64,000 nucleotides of DNA from VXOZ01 sp965220045. Lineage in GTDB: Bacteria > Chloroflexota > UBA11872 > VXOZ01. The stretch spans positions 2,604,001 to 2,668,000 of the forward strand of contig OZ244803.1 in NCBI GenBank assembly GCA_965220045.1. The letters run 5' to 3'. Under the pieces are notes generated by a model. It saw nothing but the letters and a program-made list of their open reading frames with translations, was not told where the DNA came from and searched no databases. This document shows positions 33,756-42,874 of the stretch, one piece after another. Both the position numbers and the translations under genes were made by a program. How positions within the stretch are numbered: the first letter of the stretch is position 1; every line of letters starts with the position of its first letter.

Positions 33756-34544
33756 CTAGATGAGAAACGAGCGCAGCACGTGCCGGAGCGCAATCTGCTG
33801 CTGATGGATGCGGTCGGACAAGGGTTGCCGTCCCGGCGTTTCGAAACCCACGACGCGCCGGATGACCCCATGCCGCAGGAGGGTCGGTTCCAAAGCGCCG
33901 GAGCGGCTGGTACGCACGGAACCGGGATTGGACACCACCAGGCCGCTGCGGTTGTAGTTGCCGTCCACGTGGTCGCCGCCGCACACAGGATAGCCGCGAG
34001 ACTCGATAGCATCTAAGAGGGCGACGTCATCAGCGACGATACGCGCAAAGAGCGCGCGGTCGCGCACCCCGCTTTCATACATGTAGAAGCACTGGGAGCT
34101 CACGTCCTCGTGCAGGGAAACAAGCAGGTCCGCCTGCTGTCGCCCGAGAAAATCCAGGACGATCTTATTCTCAGGCTGGGCGGTAGGGCGTTCGAAGTGG
34201 CGGTTGAGGTCGACGGCGCCGTTGCCGCGGATGCCGCGCGCAAAGCCAAACGGATTGATGAGGGGCAGGAAGAGAATGCGCGTATCCGTAATGAAGGCAT
34301 GGTCTGCCTGCGCTTCCCAGAATTCCAGCAAACCAAGAGGGCCCGCGATTTCGTCACCATGCGTGCCGGCGACGATGATTGCGCTGCGCGGGCCATCCCC
34401 AATCACGCCGGCCAGAATGGGAAAACGGAGGCCAAAGCGCTCCACTTCGCCGATTTCACACAGTTCGAGCTGAGGGCAACGGTCGGCAAGCGACTGATAG
34501 CGGCGCACAAGTTCCCATACGCGGTCGGGGTCACGGCGCGGCAT
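33756..34544 (-). CDS. M14-type zinc carboxypeptidase / succinylglutamate desuccinylase-like protein
   Basis: 262 residues, M14 fold. The zinc motif is IIVAGTHGDEIAGPLG (H-x2-E), the substrate-binding Asn-Arg pair is in AVDLNRHFE, the third zinc ligand is His in LLVSLHEDVSS, and the catalytic Glu is in VVGFETPG near the C terminus. Without a signal peptide it should act in the cytoplasm, perhaps on an N-acyl amino acid or a muropeptide. The start is 3 bases after the recR stop, so it belongs to the ybaB-recR operon. Confidence 0.8.
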   Translation of the reverse strand: MPRRDPDRVWELVRRYQSLADRCPQLELCEIGEVERFGLRFPILAGVIGDGPRSAIIVAGTHGDEIAGPLGLLEFWEAQADHAFITDTRILFLPLINPFGFARGIRGNGAVDLNRHFERPTAQPENKIVLDFLGRQQADLLVSLHEDVSSQCFYMYESGVRDRALFARIVADDVALLDAIESRGYPVCGGDHVDGNYNRSGLVVSNPGSVRTSRSGALEPTLLRHGVIRRVVGFETPGRQPLSDRIHQQQIALRHVLRSFLI

Positions 34545-34547
34545 TGT

Positions 34548-35156
34548 TTAGGCGCTATCCTGGCGGCCCTGCAAGGCGCTCGCGATGGTGCTCTCGTCGG
34601 CGTATTCGAGGTCCGCGCCGGTGGGCAAGCCGCGCGCGAGCCGCGTAATGCGGGAAGCGTGCGTTGCCGCGACCTGCGCCACGTAGCTCGCCGTCGTGTC
34701 GCCCTCGTGGTCGGCGTCCATCGCGAGAATCAACTCCTCAACCGGTTGCGCCTGCAGCCGTTCCACAAGTTCGGCAATCTTCACGTCTTCCACGTTGCGG
34801 CCTTCGAGCGGCGACAGTGAGCCGTGGAGCACATGGTAGAGACCCGCATAGAGACCGGTACGCTCGATAGCCAGCAGATCGAGCGGCTCCTCGACGACGC
34901 AGATGCGGTTTTGGTCGCGGTCCGGGTCCTGGCAGATGGGGCAGGGATCGTCCTCGCTCAGATTGTAGCACCGGGAACACCACACCGTGTGGGCGCGTAG
35001 GTTGACCAAGGCGGCAGAGAGATTGCGCGCCAGGTCCGGTGATGAGCGGAGGAGGTAGAAGGCGAGACGTTGCGCTGTACGCGGGCCGATGCCGGGCAAC
35101 CGGGATAGCTCCTCGATGAGCCGCGCTACGGGTGCGGGCAGGCTCATCCGCGCCAT
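34548..35156 (-). CDS. recR: Recombination protein RecR
   Basis: Part of RecFOR loading of RecA at gaps. 202 residues: helix-hairpin-helix LSRLPGIGPRTAQRLAFYLL (about 17-36), a Cys4 zinc finger CSRCYNLSEDDPCPICQD (about 59-76) and a Toprim domain with CVVEEPLDLLAIE and LILAMDADHEGD. The family length is normal. Preceded by ybaB (37-base gap) and followed by the M14 peptidase gene, on the minus strand. dnaX, which often starts this operon, is not here. Confidence 0.97.
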   Translation of the reverse strand: MARMSLPAPVARLIEELSRLPGIGPRTAQRLAFYLLRSSPDLARNLSAALVNLRAHTVWCSRCYNLSEDDPCPICQDPDRDQNRICVVEEPLDLLAIERTGLYAGLYHVLHGSLSPLEGRNVEDVKIAELVERLQAQPVEELILAMDADHEGDTTASYVAQVAATHASRITRLARGLPTGADLEYADESTIASALQGRQDSA

Positions 35157-35193
35157 CGCTTTGGTGTCTCCTTGCTTGAGAGGTCGGTGAGAC

Positions 35194-35520
35194 CTAGGTC
35201 AGGCCGGGGATGTTCATGCCGCCCGTGACCGCGGAAAGGCGGCGGCCCGCAAGCTCTTGCGACTTGCCCACGGCATCGTTGACAGCGGCGACCAGGAGGT
35301 CCTGCAGCATGGCAACGCCTTCCTCGTCAACCTCACCCTCCGGAGTGACAGTTGACTCTAAGACGTCTGGGAGAATTTCAATGGCATGCACTTTCTGGTG
35401 GCCGGTCATCACGACCTTCACCGCGCCACCACCTGCCGTGCTCTCCACGGTCTCCCTTTCCAGTTCTTCCTGGACCTTCGTCATCTTTTGCTGCATTTGC
35501 CGCAGCATCTTCATCGACAT
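35194..35520 (-). CDS. ybaB: YbaB/EbfC family nucleoid-associated protein
   Basis: 108-residue DNA-binding protein. The N-terminal helix MKMLRQMQQKMTKVQEELER and the core VKVVMTGHQKVHAIEI are standard for the family, as is the AVNDAVGKSQEL C-terminal helix. The ATG has GGAGGAGAA immediately upstream at good spacing. First gene of the ybaB-recR-peptidase unit. Confidence 0.95.
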   Translation of the reverse strand: MSMKMLRQMQQKMTKVQEELERETVESTAGGGAVKVVMTGHQKVHAIEILPDVLESTVTPEGEVDEEGVAMLQDLLVAAVNDAVGKSQELAGRRLSAVTGGMNIPGLT

Positions 35521-35623
35521 GCGCAGTTCTCCTCCGTAGTGGCTGTGTATTCACAGCATACCAGATGGGCGAATAGACGAATAGGAGCCCACTCCGTTCT
35601 TTACTTTTCAGTCTGACAATGCC

Positions 35624-35629
35624 TATAAT
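35624..35629 (+). promoter_or_regulatory. Possible -10 box (TATAAT) before rpsA
   Basis: A consensus TATAAT lies 80 bases before the rpsA start, with TTACTT 17 bases further upstream as a poor -35. The region also serves the divergent ybaB gene. Confidence 0.35.
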
Positions 35630-35709
35630 GGTGCCAGACCACAGTGAATACGTGGGCTTTGATCCGCTTTGCCCGGCAAAGTAAATCGTGGGAAGAGTAG
35701 AGGTAACCA

Positions 35710-36912
35710 GTGCAAGAATCACCGACGACTGAAGAACCGCTGACGATGGAAGCCCTGTTGGGGGAGATTGAGAGTTCCATACGCACGGTACGGCGCGGCG
35801 ACGTGGTTGAGGGAATCGTGGTGCAAGCCGCCGACGACGAGATAATGGTGGATATCGGCCTCAAGGCAGAAGGCATCGTCTCCGGCAGGGAACTTGCGCG
35901 CATGGATGAAGCGCTCGACATGAGCGTTGGTGAAAAAGTGCTGGTGTACGTAGTTAATCCGGAAACTGCCGAGGGGCACGCGCTCCTCTCGATTCGACGT
36001 GCCATGGCAGAGCGCGCCTGGCGGGAAATCGAAGAGCGTTACCACAAGGGCGAAATCCTGGAGACTTCCGTTATCGACGCCAATAAAGGCGGCGTCATCG
36101 TCGACATCGGTCTGCGCGGCTTCGTGCCGAGTTCCCAGCTCGTCTCCCTGGAACGGCCGCCGAATCGCGACGCGAGTGAGGAAGACCTCTTGGCACGCCT
36201 CTCCGAGCTTATCGGGCGCGAACTCAAGCTGAAAATTATCGAAGTGGACCGCCGCCGCAACCGCCTCATTCTTTCAGAACGTCTGGCGGAGCGCGAGATG
36301 CGCGCGCAGCAGCGCGAACAGTTGCTCCAAGAACTCGAAGTTGGCCAGACGCGCGAAGGCGTCGTGAGCAACCTGTGCAGCTTTGGCGCGTTCGTCGACC
36401 TGGGAGGCGCCGACGGACTGGTGCACATATCGGAGATATCCTGGAGCCGGGTCGAAGACCCGAGCGAGGTGCTCGGTGTCGGCGAAAAGGTGGAGGTCTG
36501 CGTCCTCAGCCTGGACCACGAGAGCAAGAAAATCGGCCTCTCGATCAAACGCACGCAGAAAGACCCCTGGGAAGGCATCGAGGCGCGCTATCCGGTGGGC
36601 ATTGAGGTGCCCGGGATTATCATCAAAATTGCTCCCTTTGGAGCGTTCGTCCGCGTCGAGGACGGCATCGAAGGCCTGGCGCACAACTCCGAAATGACGC
36701 CGGAAGGCCGTGACCTTCTGGATGAGGGGCAAGAACTCACTTTCCGCGTGCTCAGCGCCGACCCGCAACGCCACCGCATGCGGCTGTCTCCCATAGACCT
36801 GGAAGAAAAGCTGGGGCATTTGCTGGCGCAAGCGGAGGAAGAAGATTCAGCCGCCGACGAGGAGCTGGAGCATACTGGGGCGGTGCCGGAGGGTGAGGCC
36901 GGAGACAACTAG
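35710..36912 (+). CDS. rpsA: 30S ribosomal protein S1 homologue (four S1 domains)
   Basis: 400 residues with four S1 RNA-binding domains: about 27-98 (VVEGIVVQAADDEIMVDIG), 112-190 (ETSVIDANKGGVIVDIGLRG), 207-277 (GVVSNLCSFGAFVDLGG, the best match) and 293-363 (PGIIIKIAPFGAFVRVEDG). An acidic tail follows. Four-domain S1 proteins are common in Gram-positive-type bacteria and recruit mRNA to the 30S subunit. The GTG start has AGAGGT 6 bases upstream. It is divergent from ybaB and precedes the Clp N-domain and clpC genes by 120 bases. Confidence 0.93.
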   Translation: MQESPTTEEPLTMEALLGEIESSIRTVRRGDVVEGIVVQAADDEIMVDIGLKAEGIVSGRELARMDEALDMSVGEKVLVYVVNPETAEGHALLSIRRAMAERAWREIEERYHKGEILETSVIDANKGGVIVDIGLRGFVPSSQLVSLERPPNRDASEEDLLARLSELIGRELKLKIIEVDRRRNRLILSERLAEREMRAQQREQLLQELEVGQTREGVVSNLCSFGAFVDLGGADGLVHISEISWSRVEDPSEVLGVGEKVEVCVLSLDHESKKIGLSIKRTQKDPWEGIEARYPVGIEVPGIIIKIAPFGAFVRVEDGIEGLAHNSEMTPEGRDLLDEGQELTFRVLSADPQRHRMRLSPIDLEEKLGHLLAQAEEEDSAADEELEHTGAVPEGEAGDN

Positions 36913-37032
36913 AGAGACACTAAGGCAGAGAGGCAGGCCTTGTGTCGCTGCCTCCAGGTGACGATACGCGACGCACACAGCTTGCGGACTTCTGCAAAGA
37001 AGACTGCGGCAATGGAGCCGGGGAGAGTTGTC

Positions 37033-37731
37033 GTGAGTCCGCTGTTCGATAGATATACGGAACGAGCCAAGCGGGCGCTTATGTTTGCGCATGAAGAATC
37101 TCGCAAGCTCAACCATGACTATATCGGCACGGAGCACCTGTTGCTCGGCTTGGTGCGCGAAGAGCAGTGTGTAGCGGCCAAGATCCTGTCCAGCATGGAC
37201 GTTGATGCGGCCAAAGCGCGCGCTGGCGTGGAAAACGTCACAGCACGAGGCAAACAAAGTGTCGTTGGCAACATCAATCTAACCGAGCGGGGGAAGAAAG
37301 CAATCGAGCATGCTGCTGAAGAATCCCGCCTGATGGGGCACGGCTACATCGGTACAGAGCACGTGCTCCTCGGTCTCGTGCGCGACGGCAAGTGCACGGG
37401 CGCGCAAGTCCTCTCCGGCTTGGGAGTGGGCCAGGCGAGAGTTCGCAGTGCAATAGAATTCACTGTAGCTCGAAGCCAAGAGGGTCAGGCAGAGAAGGAA
37501 GCCAAAGAAGGAAGATTGAGCCTGTCGCCGGGCGCCCAGAAGGCGTTTGGGCTTGCGGCAGACGAGGCGCGCCGGTTGGGTCACAGCGAAATCGGCACCG
37601 GGCATTTGCTCCTCGGCCTCGCCCGCGAAGGCAAGGGGTTTGCGGCAGGTGAGTTACAGGGCCTCGGCGTGGATGTGCAACGCGTGCGGCAACAGGTTAG
37701 TCAAGCGGTAAGCCAAGGAGAAGCCTCGTGA
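37033..37731 (+). CDS. Stand-alone Clp N-domain protein with three Clp-N repeats
   Basis: 232 residues from the GTG at 37033 (GGGGAGA upstream; the frame is open from 36940). The start VSPLFDRYTERAKRAL copies the ClpC N terminus. Three Clp-N repeats are visible: about 3-70 (KLNHDYIGTEHLLLGLVRE), 80-145 (LMGHGYIGTEHVLLGLVRD) and 160-230 (RLGHSEIGTGHLLLGLARE). No AAA ATPase domain follows. The stop overlaps the clpC start (GTGA). Known ClpC N-domains bind adaptors such as MecA and phosphoarginine-tagged clients. This protein may compete for adaptors, act as an adaptor itself or regulate ClpC. It probably arose by partial duplication of clpC. Confidence 0.88.
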   Translation: MSPLFDRYTERAKRALMFAHEESRKLNHDYIGTEHLLLGLVREEQCVAAKILSSMDVDAAKARAGVENVTARGKQSVVGNINLTERGKKAIEHAAEESRLMGHGYIGTEHVLLGLVRDGKCTGAQVLSGLGVGQARVRSAIEFTVARSQEGQAEKEAKEGRLSLSPGAQKAFGLAADEARRLGHSEIGTGHLLLGLAREGKGFAAGELQGLGVDVQRVRQQVSQAVSQGEAS

Positions 37732-40193
37732 GTCCCTTGTTCGATAAATATACCGATCGAGCGAAGCGGGTCCTCATGCTTGCGCAAGAAGAAGCGCGCC
37801 GCTTCAACCATAACTACATCGGCACCGAGCATCTCTTGCTGGGCCTCGTGCGCGAAGGCGAGGGCATCGCCGCCAAGGTGCTCTACGACATGGGCGTCGA
37901 CCTTACGAAAGTGCGCAGCGCGGTGGAGTTTATCATTGGCCGCGGCGAGCGCGTCAACGTGGGTGACATCAGCCTGACGCCGCGGGCCAAGAAAGTAATC
38001 GAACTCGCCGCAGAAGAGGCGCGGCGTCTCGGCCATAACTATATCGGCACGGAACACCTGCTGTTGGGTCTGGTGCGAGAAGGCGAAGGCATTGCCGCCG
38101 GCGTGCTGGAGAGCTTGGGTGTGAGCCTGGAAAAAGTCCGGCAGAAAGTTATCCAGTCGGTGAGCCAGCAGCCTTCGCGTATGACGCAAGAAAGCAGCGG
38201 CCGCCAGTCTTCCTCGCGTACGCCCCTCATCGACCAGATGGGCATCGACCTCACCGCCGCGGCACGCAGCGAGAAACTCGATCCCGTCATCGGACGCCAG
38301 CAAGAAATCGAACGTGTGGTACAAATCCTCTCCCGCCGCACGAAGAACAATCCGGCCCTCATCGGCGAACCCGGCGTCGGCAAGACGGCAATCGTGGAAG
38401 GGTTGGCGCAGCGGGTCGTGTCGGGAGACGTGCCCGAGACCTTGCTTGGGAAACGTCTGCTTACCCTCGACATCGGGGCTCTCGTCGCCGGCACGAAGTA
38501 TCGCGGCGAGTTCGAGGAACGCCTCAAGAAGATTCTCGAAGAGATTCGCGGTTCCGGCGATTGCATGCTGTTTATCGACGAGCTCCATACGCTCGTTGGC
38601 GCAGGGGCGGCGGAAGGCGCGGTGGATGCTGCCAACATCCTCAAGCCAGCGCTGTCGCGGGGCGAACTGCAATGCATTGGCGCGACCACGCTGGACGAGT
38701 ATCGCAAGTACATCGAGCGCGACGCGGCCTTGGAGCGCCGCTTCCAGCCCGTGCACGTGCGCGAACTCGACATCGAGGAGACGATCGCCGTGCTCCAGGG
38801 CGTCAAGGAGCGCTACGAAGAACACCATAAAGTGCACATCATCGACGAAGCCGTCAAGGTGGCGGCGGAAATGTCCGGCCGCTACGTGACGGACCGCTTC
38901 CTGCCGGACAAGGCAATCGACTTGATTGATGAGGCGGCTTCCCGCGTGCGCATCCAGCAGGCGAATACCTCGAATGCGCTACGCAACGCCGTGAAGGACC
39001 TCGACGGCATCGTGCGCGAAAAAGAAGACGCCATCGAGAGCCGCCAGTACGATGAGGCGGTGGGTCTCGGCGAAAAAGAAGCGGAACTGCGCAAGAAGAT
39101 CGAAGACCTCGAATCCGACTGGCCGAATACGGAAGAGAAATGGCCGGAAGTGACCAAAGAAGACGTGGCGACGGTGGTCTCCATGTGGACGGGCATTCCG
39201 GTGACGCGCATCGCCCAAGAGGAGTCGGAACGGCTGCTCCACATGGAAGAAAACCTCCACGAGAAAGTGGTGAGCCAGGAAGAGGCCATCAGCAACGTCT
39301 CCAAGGCCGTGCGGCGGGCGCGCGCCGGTCTCAAAGACCCCAAACGGCCCATCGGCTCGTTTATCTTCGTCGGCCCCACCGGTTCCGGCAAGACCTACCT
39401 CGCCCGGGCGCTGGCTGAATTCATGTTCGGCAGCAGCGATGCCATGGTGCGACTCGACATGTCGGAATACATGGAAAAGCACACGATCTCACGCCTGGTC
39501 GGCGCGCCGCCGGGCTACGTGGGCTATGAGGAAGGCGGCCAACTCACCGAAGCGGTGCGGCGGCGCAGCTATTCCGTGGTGCTCTTGGACGAAATCGAGA
39601 AAGCCCACCCCGATGTCTTCAACGTATTGCTCCAGATCATGGAAGATGGGCGTCTCACCGACGGCAAGGGCCGCACGGTGGACTTCCGCAATACGATCCT
39701 CATCATGACCTCGAACGTCGGCGCCCATCTTATCAAGCGCGACGCCGCGGTCGGCTTTAGGTTGGAGTCCGAAGACCTTCGCACGGAAGGACAATTCTAC
39801 AAGGAGATGCGGGAACGGGTGATGGCGGAAATCAAGAAGACATTCCGGCCCGAGTTCCTCAATCGCGTGGATAGCGTGGTCGTCTTCCGGCATCTGTCGA
39901 AAGAGGACATCATCAACATCGTTGACATCCAGCTTGCCGAGGTTCAGGCACGGCTTACCGAGCAGGAGATTTCGCTGGAAGTGACCGACGACGCGAAAGA
40001 ACTGCTGGTGGAGCAAGGCTACGACCCCGATAACGGCGCCCGACCGCTGCGCCGGGTTATCCAGAACCTGATTGAAAACGAACTGGCTGAAGGCCTGCTG
40101 GCGGAGAAATTCCACGCCGGAGACACCATCACGGTGGAACGCGACGGGGAAGAACTGCGGCTGGAAGTGCGGGTGTTGGTGGAGCAGACCTAA
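37728..40193 (+). CDS. clpC: ATP-dependent Clp protease ATP-binding subunit ClpC
   Basis: HSP100 unfoldase of 821 residues that feeds ClpP. N-terminal double Clp-N repeat (1-145), AAA-1 with Walker A GEPGVGKTAIVEGLAQ (about 214) and Walker B MLFIDELHTL, a UVR-type coiled segment (EKEDAIESRQYDEAVGLGEK, about 430-450), AAA-2 with GPTGSGKTYLARAL (about 549) and VVLLDEIEKAHPDVFN, and a C-terminal D2-small domain. GTG start behind AAGGAG. Translationally coupled to the upstream Clp-N protein. mcsA, mcsB, ctsR and clpP are not in the window. Confidence 0.97.
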   Translation: MSPLFDKYTDRAKRVLMLAQEEARRFNHNYIGTEHLLLGLVREGEGIAAKVLYDMGVDLTKVRSAVEFIIGRGERVNVGDISLTPRAKKVIELAAEEARRLGHNYIGTEHLLLGLVREGEGIAAGVLESLGVSLEKVRQKVIQSVSQQPSRMTQESSGRQSSSRTPLIDQMGIDLTAAARSEKLDPVIGRQQEIERVVQILSRRTKNNPALIGEPGVGKTAIVEGLAQRVVSGDVPETLLGKRLLTLDIGALVAGTKYRGEFEERLKKILEEIRGSGDCMLFIDELHTLVGAGAAEGAVDAANILKPALSRGELQCIGATTLDEYRKYIERDAALERRFQPVHVRELDIEETIAVLQGVKERYEEHHKVHIIDEAVKVAAEMSGRYVTDRFLPDKAIDLIDEAASRVRIQQANTSNALRNAVKDLDGIVREKEDAIESRQYDEAVGLGEKEAELRKKIEDLESDWPNTEEKWPEVTKEDVATVVSMWTGIPVTRIAQEESERLLHMEENLHEKVVSQEEAISNVSKAVRRARAGLKDPKRPIGSFIFVGPTGSGKTYLARALAEFMFGSSDAMVRLDMSEYMEKHTISRLVGAPPGYVGYEEGGQLTEAVRRRSYSVVLLDEIEKAHPDVFNVLLQIMEDGRLTDGKGRTVDFRNTILIMTSNVGAHLIKRDAAVGFRLESEDLRTEGQFYKEMRERVMAEIKKTFRPEFLNRVDSVVVFRHLSKEDIINIVDIQLAEVQARLTEQEISLEVTDDAKELLVEQGYDPDNGARPLRRVIQNLIENELAEGLLAEKFHAGDTITVERDGEELRLEVRVLVEQT

Positions 40194-40225
40194 TCCGGAC
40201 AACTTGCCTTCTTGATTCAAGAGTA

Positions 40226-40247
40226 CAGCCCGGCGCAAGCTGGGCTG
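40226..40247 (+). terminator. Hairpin after clpC, probable terminator
   Basis: Nine-base stem CAGCCCGGC / GCTGGGCTG (one G-T pair) around a GCAA tetraloop, 32 bases after the clpC stop. Only a short T-containing tail follows, so termination may be Rho-assisted. Confidence 0.5.
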
Positions 40248-40371
40248 TTGGCGTTAATGCGGCTGGGAGTGAGGTGGAGCCGCATTCGCTACAATGTACG
40301 CGTAGGTAAGGCTACAGGCAGGCGTGGAGACAGCCGGGCACACGAGTGTGTGACCGCGGAGAAGGCAACCG

Positions 40372-41817
40372 GTGAGCAAGACTAAGACCGTATTCGTCTG
40401 TCAGCAGTGCAGCCACGAATCCCCCAAGTGGGCCGGACAGTGCCCCTCCTGCCAGACGTGGAACAGTCTGGTTGAGAGTGTGCAGCGCGAGAGCGCCGCC
40501 GGGGCTTCACGGTCGGGACGCCGTGCATCTGCCGCGGTATCGCAAGCACAGAAGCTGCAGGACATCCCACCCAGCGACCTCATGCGCGTGCCGGTGCCTA
40601 TCGGCGAACTCCACCGCGTGTTGGGCGGCGGGCTGGTGCCGGGGAGCGCCGTGCTGCTTTCCGGCGACCCCGGCATCGGCAAGTCCACGCTCTTACTTCA
40701 GTTCGCGCTGGGTTTGGCAGACGCAGACCGGCCGGTGCTCTACGTATCGGGAGAAGAAAGCGCGGCGCAGATTCGCCTGCGGGCGACGCGGCTCGGTCTC
40801 GAGCCGCAGGATCTCTATGTCCTCGCCGAGGTCGGCCTGGAAGATATACTGGATGCCGTTGCCCATGTGCGCCCCGGACTTGTCATCATCGACTCCATTC
40901 AAACGCTGGAAAGCGCGGAACTCACCGGGGTGCCGGGCAGTATCGGGCAGGTGCGGGAGTGCGCTTCTCAGTTGGTACAACTCGCCAAGCAGACCGGGGT
41001 CACGCTCTTCCTCGTCGGCCACGTGACCAAGGAAGGCAACGTAGCCGGACCGAAGACGCTGGAGCACATGGTGGACACTGTGCTCGCCTTGGCCGGGGAC
41101 CAACACCACAACTACCGCATCCTCAAAGCCACCAAGAATCGCTTTGGCTCCACGAACGAAGTGGGCATCTTCGCCATGCAGGAGCGGGGGCTTGTTGAAG
41201 TCTCAAATCCTTCGGCGGCTTTTCTGGCGGAACGCGAGCCGAATCCGGGGTCTGCCATTGCCGTGCCGCTGGAGGGATCGCGGCCGCTCCTCGTGGAAGT
41301 ACAAGCTCTGGTGACGTACAGCCCGCTCGCGGTGCCGCGCCGCATGGCGAACGGCTTCGACCAGAGCCGCTTGCACATGCTGATCGCTGTTCTCACCAAG
41401 CGAGCGGGCCTGCGCCTGGCCGACCAGGATGTTTATGTAAATGTGGTCGGCGGCCTGGAATTGGACGAACCGGCGGTTGATCTGGCAGTCTGTCTCGCGA
41501 TCGCGTCGAGTGTCGCAGACGTGGCGCTGCCGAGCGATCTGGTTGCGATTGGTGAAGTTGGGCTCGCGGGCGAACTGCGCAGTGTCTTCAAGCTGGAAGA
41601 ACGCATAGTCGAGGCGGTGCGGCGCGGGTATGGCCGGGTGCTCTTGCCGCGCTCGAGCAAATGCGGCGGGCTTGGCGATGTCAGCCCCGACCTTACGCGC
41701 GCCGAGAGCGTGCGGCAGGCTATTCGTCTTGCTCTGGGCAAAACTCCGCCGAAGAGTCGTGTAGGGAAAGGCGGGGGTGCGCGTGAAGGTACGGAAGAAG
41801 CTGCTGCCCGCCGGTGA
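40372..41817 (+). CDS. radA: DNA repair protein RadA
   Basis: RecA-like branch-migration ATPase, 481 residues. An N-terminal Cys4 zinc finger (CQQCSHESPKWAGQCPSC, 10-27), a KaiC-like ATPase core with Walker A SGDPGIGKSTLLL (about 98-110), the RadA motif KNRFGSTNEVGIF (about 253) and a C-terminal Lon-protease-like domain (about 300-450; LDEPAVDLAVCLAIASS). GTG start behind GGAGAAGG. It follows clpC and precedes the ispD-ispF-cysE-cysS block, the same neighbourhood as in many Firmicutes (clpC-radA-ispD). disA, which often intervenes, is absent. Confidence 0.97.
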   Translation: MSKTKTVFVCQQCSHESPKWAGQCPSCQTWNSLVESVQRESAAGASRSGRRASAAVSQAQKLQDIPPSDLMRVPVPIGELHRVLGGGLVPGSAVLLSGDPGIGKSTLLLQFALGLADADRPVLYVSGEESAAQIRLRATRLGLEPQDLYVLAEVGLEDILDAVAHVRPGLVIIDSIQTLESAELTGVPGSIGQVRECASQLVQLAKQTGVTLFLVGHVTKEGNVAGPKTLEHMVDTVLALAGDQHHNYRILKATKNRFGSTNEVGIFAMQERGLVEVSNPSAAFLAEREPNPGSAIAVPLEGSRPLLVEVQALVTYSPLAVPRRMANGFDQSRLHMLIAVLTKRAGLRLADQDVYVNVVGGLELDEPAVDLAVCLAIASSVADVALPSDLVAIGEVGLAGELRSVFKLEERIVEAVRRGYGRVLLPRSSKCGGLGDVSPDLTRAESVRQAIRLALGKTPPKSRVGKGGGAREGTEEAAARR

Positions 41818-42169
41818 TCAGACTAGAGCCTATGGTTCAATGTGAGCACAAGCAAAGCCCTTTCGGCACTCTTGTCATTTCGAGCGCAGCGAGAAATCTA
41901 AGGCGCTCGACTGCGAATGCATTGCCGGAATGTGCTCTACCGTTGAGACGTTTGCGGTTCTGGGTAGTGCTAGCTTCCCGCTTGGGTTAGTGTACAGATG
42001 CTGTCAAACAGATGGATTCCCGCTTTCGCGGGAATGACGGAGTCTCTCGTGCTGATTTCATGGTAATGACTCACCGGCTTGCTTGCTATTGCCACAGCAG
42101 ATACGAACTAATTTCCGGGCATACAATTCAACATAGCCGACGTTTCCGCCTTGGAGGAGAACTGGGCCT
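41818..42169. other. Intergenic region with dispersed repeats
   Basis: About 350 bases between radA and ispD. It holds a CATTTCGAGCGCAGCGAGAAAT-type repeat (near 41871-41901) and a 60-bp ATTCCCGCTTTCGCGGGAAT repeat (42010-42070). No gene is recognised. Confidence 0.65.
42010..42070. repeat. 61-bp repeat with ATTCCCGC hairpin, copy 1
   Basis: Stem ATTCCCGC-TTTC-GCGGGAAT followed by GACGGAGTC, then a tail ending TGGTAATGAC. A near-identical copy, including the tail, is at 48120-48180. A shorter relative in inverse orientation is near 47759-47785. Confidence 0.85.
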
Positions 42170-42874
42170 GTGACTGTAAGCAGTCTGGCGGCGATCATCG
42201 TCGGCGGCGGCCGCAGCAGCCGCATGCACGGGCACGACAAGCTCTATGCGCCGCTCGGCGGGCGGCCGGTCATCGCCGCGACCGTGGAAGTCTTCGAAGC
42301 AGCGGCATCCGTCGCAGCAGTCATTCTCGTTGTGGCAGAAGAGCGAGTTGCACATTGCCAAGACCTTGCCCGGGAGCGCGGTTGGCGGAAGGTCAGCGCG
42401 ATCTGCCCCGGAGGCGCGAGCCGGAGCCACTCAGTAGCCAACGGTCTCCACGCGTTGCACGGCACTCCGGCCGCCTGTGTGGCCGTGCATGATGCTGCGC
42501 GGCCCTTTGCAACTCAGGCGCTCATCGACCGCACACTGGCCGCGGCGCAACAACACGGCGCAGCGATTCCGGGCATACCCTGTGCCGACACCATCCGGCG
42601 CGTCGGGCCTAACGATCGTGCCTGCGAGACACTGCCCCGCGAATCCTTGCAGGCTGTGCAAACGCCGCAGGTGTTTTCGCGAGAGTTGCTCGAGCGCGCG
42701 TATGCCGCACAGAAGGGAGATCTGGCCAGATTCACCGACGATGCGGCGGTGGTGGAGTCAATTGGCGCGCCGGTCCATGTGGTGCCGGGGGATTATGGTA
42801 ACATGAAAATCACCACGCCAACGGACTTGGCATTTGCCCAGTGGCGGGCGGAGCAGAGCGATGGAGATTCGTAA
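42170..42874 (+). CDS. ispD: 2-C-methyl-D-erythritol 4-phosphate cytidylyltransferase
   Basis: MEP-pathway enzyme that adds CMP to MEP. 234 residues: nucleotide-binding loop AAIIVGGGRSSRMHGHDKLYAPLGG (7-31), VAVHDAARPFA, LQAVQTPQVFSRELLERAY and TDDAAVVE near the C terminus, then GNMKITTPTDLAFAQ. GTG start with GGAGGAG upstream. Its stop overlaps the ispF start (TAATG), and the two act in sequence with IspE, which is not in the window. Confidence 0.96.
   Translation: MTVSSLAAIIVGGGRSSRMHGHDKLYAPLGGRPVIAATVEVFEAAASVAAVILVVAEERVAHCQDLARERGWRKVSAICPGGASRSHSVANGLHALHGTPAACVAVHDAARPFATQALIDRTLAAAQQHGAAIPGIPCADTIRRVGPNDRACETLPRESLQAVQTPQVFSRELLERAYAAQKGDLARFTDDAAVVESIGAPVHVVPGDYGNMKITTPTDLAFAQWRAEQSDGDS

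Noticed and set aside
37701..38837. Long open frame antisense to clpC (378 codons)
   Set aside because: Complement of the ClpC N-domain and AAA-1 region; no independent support.
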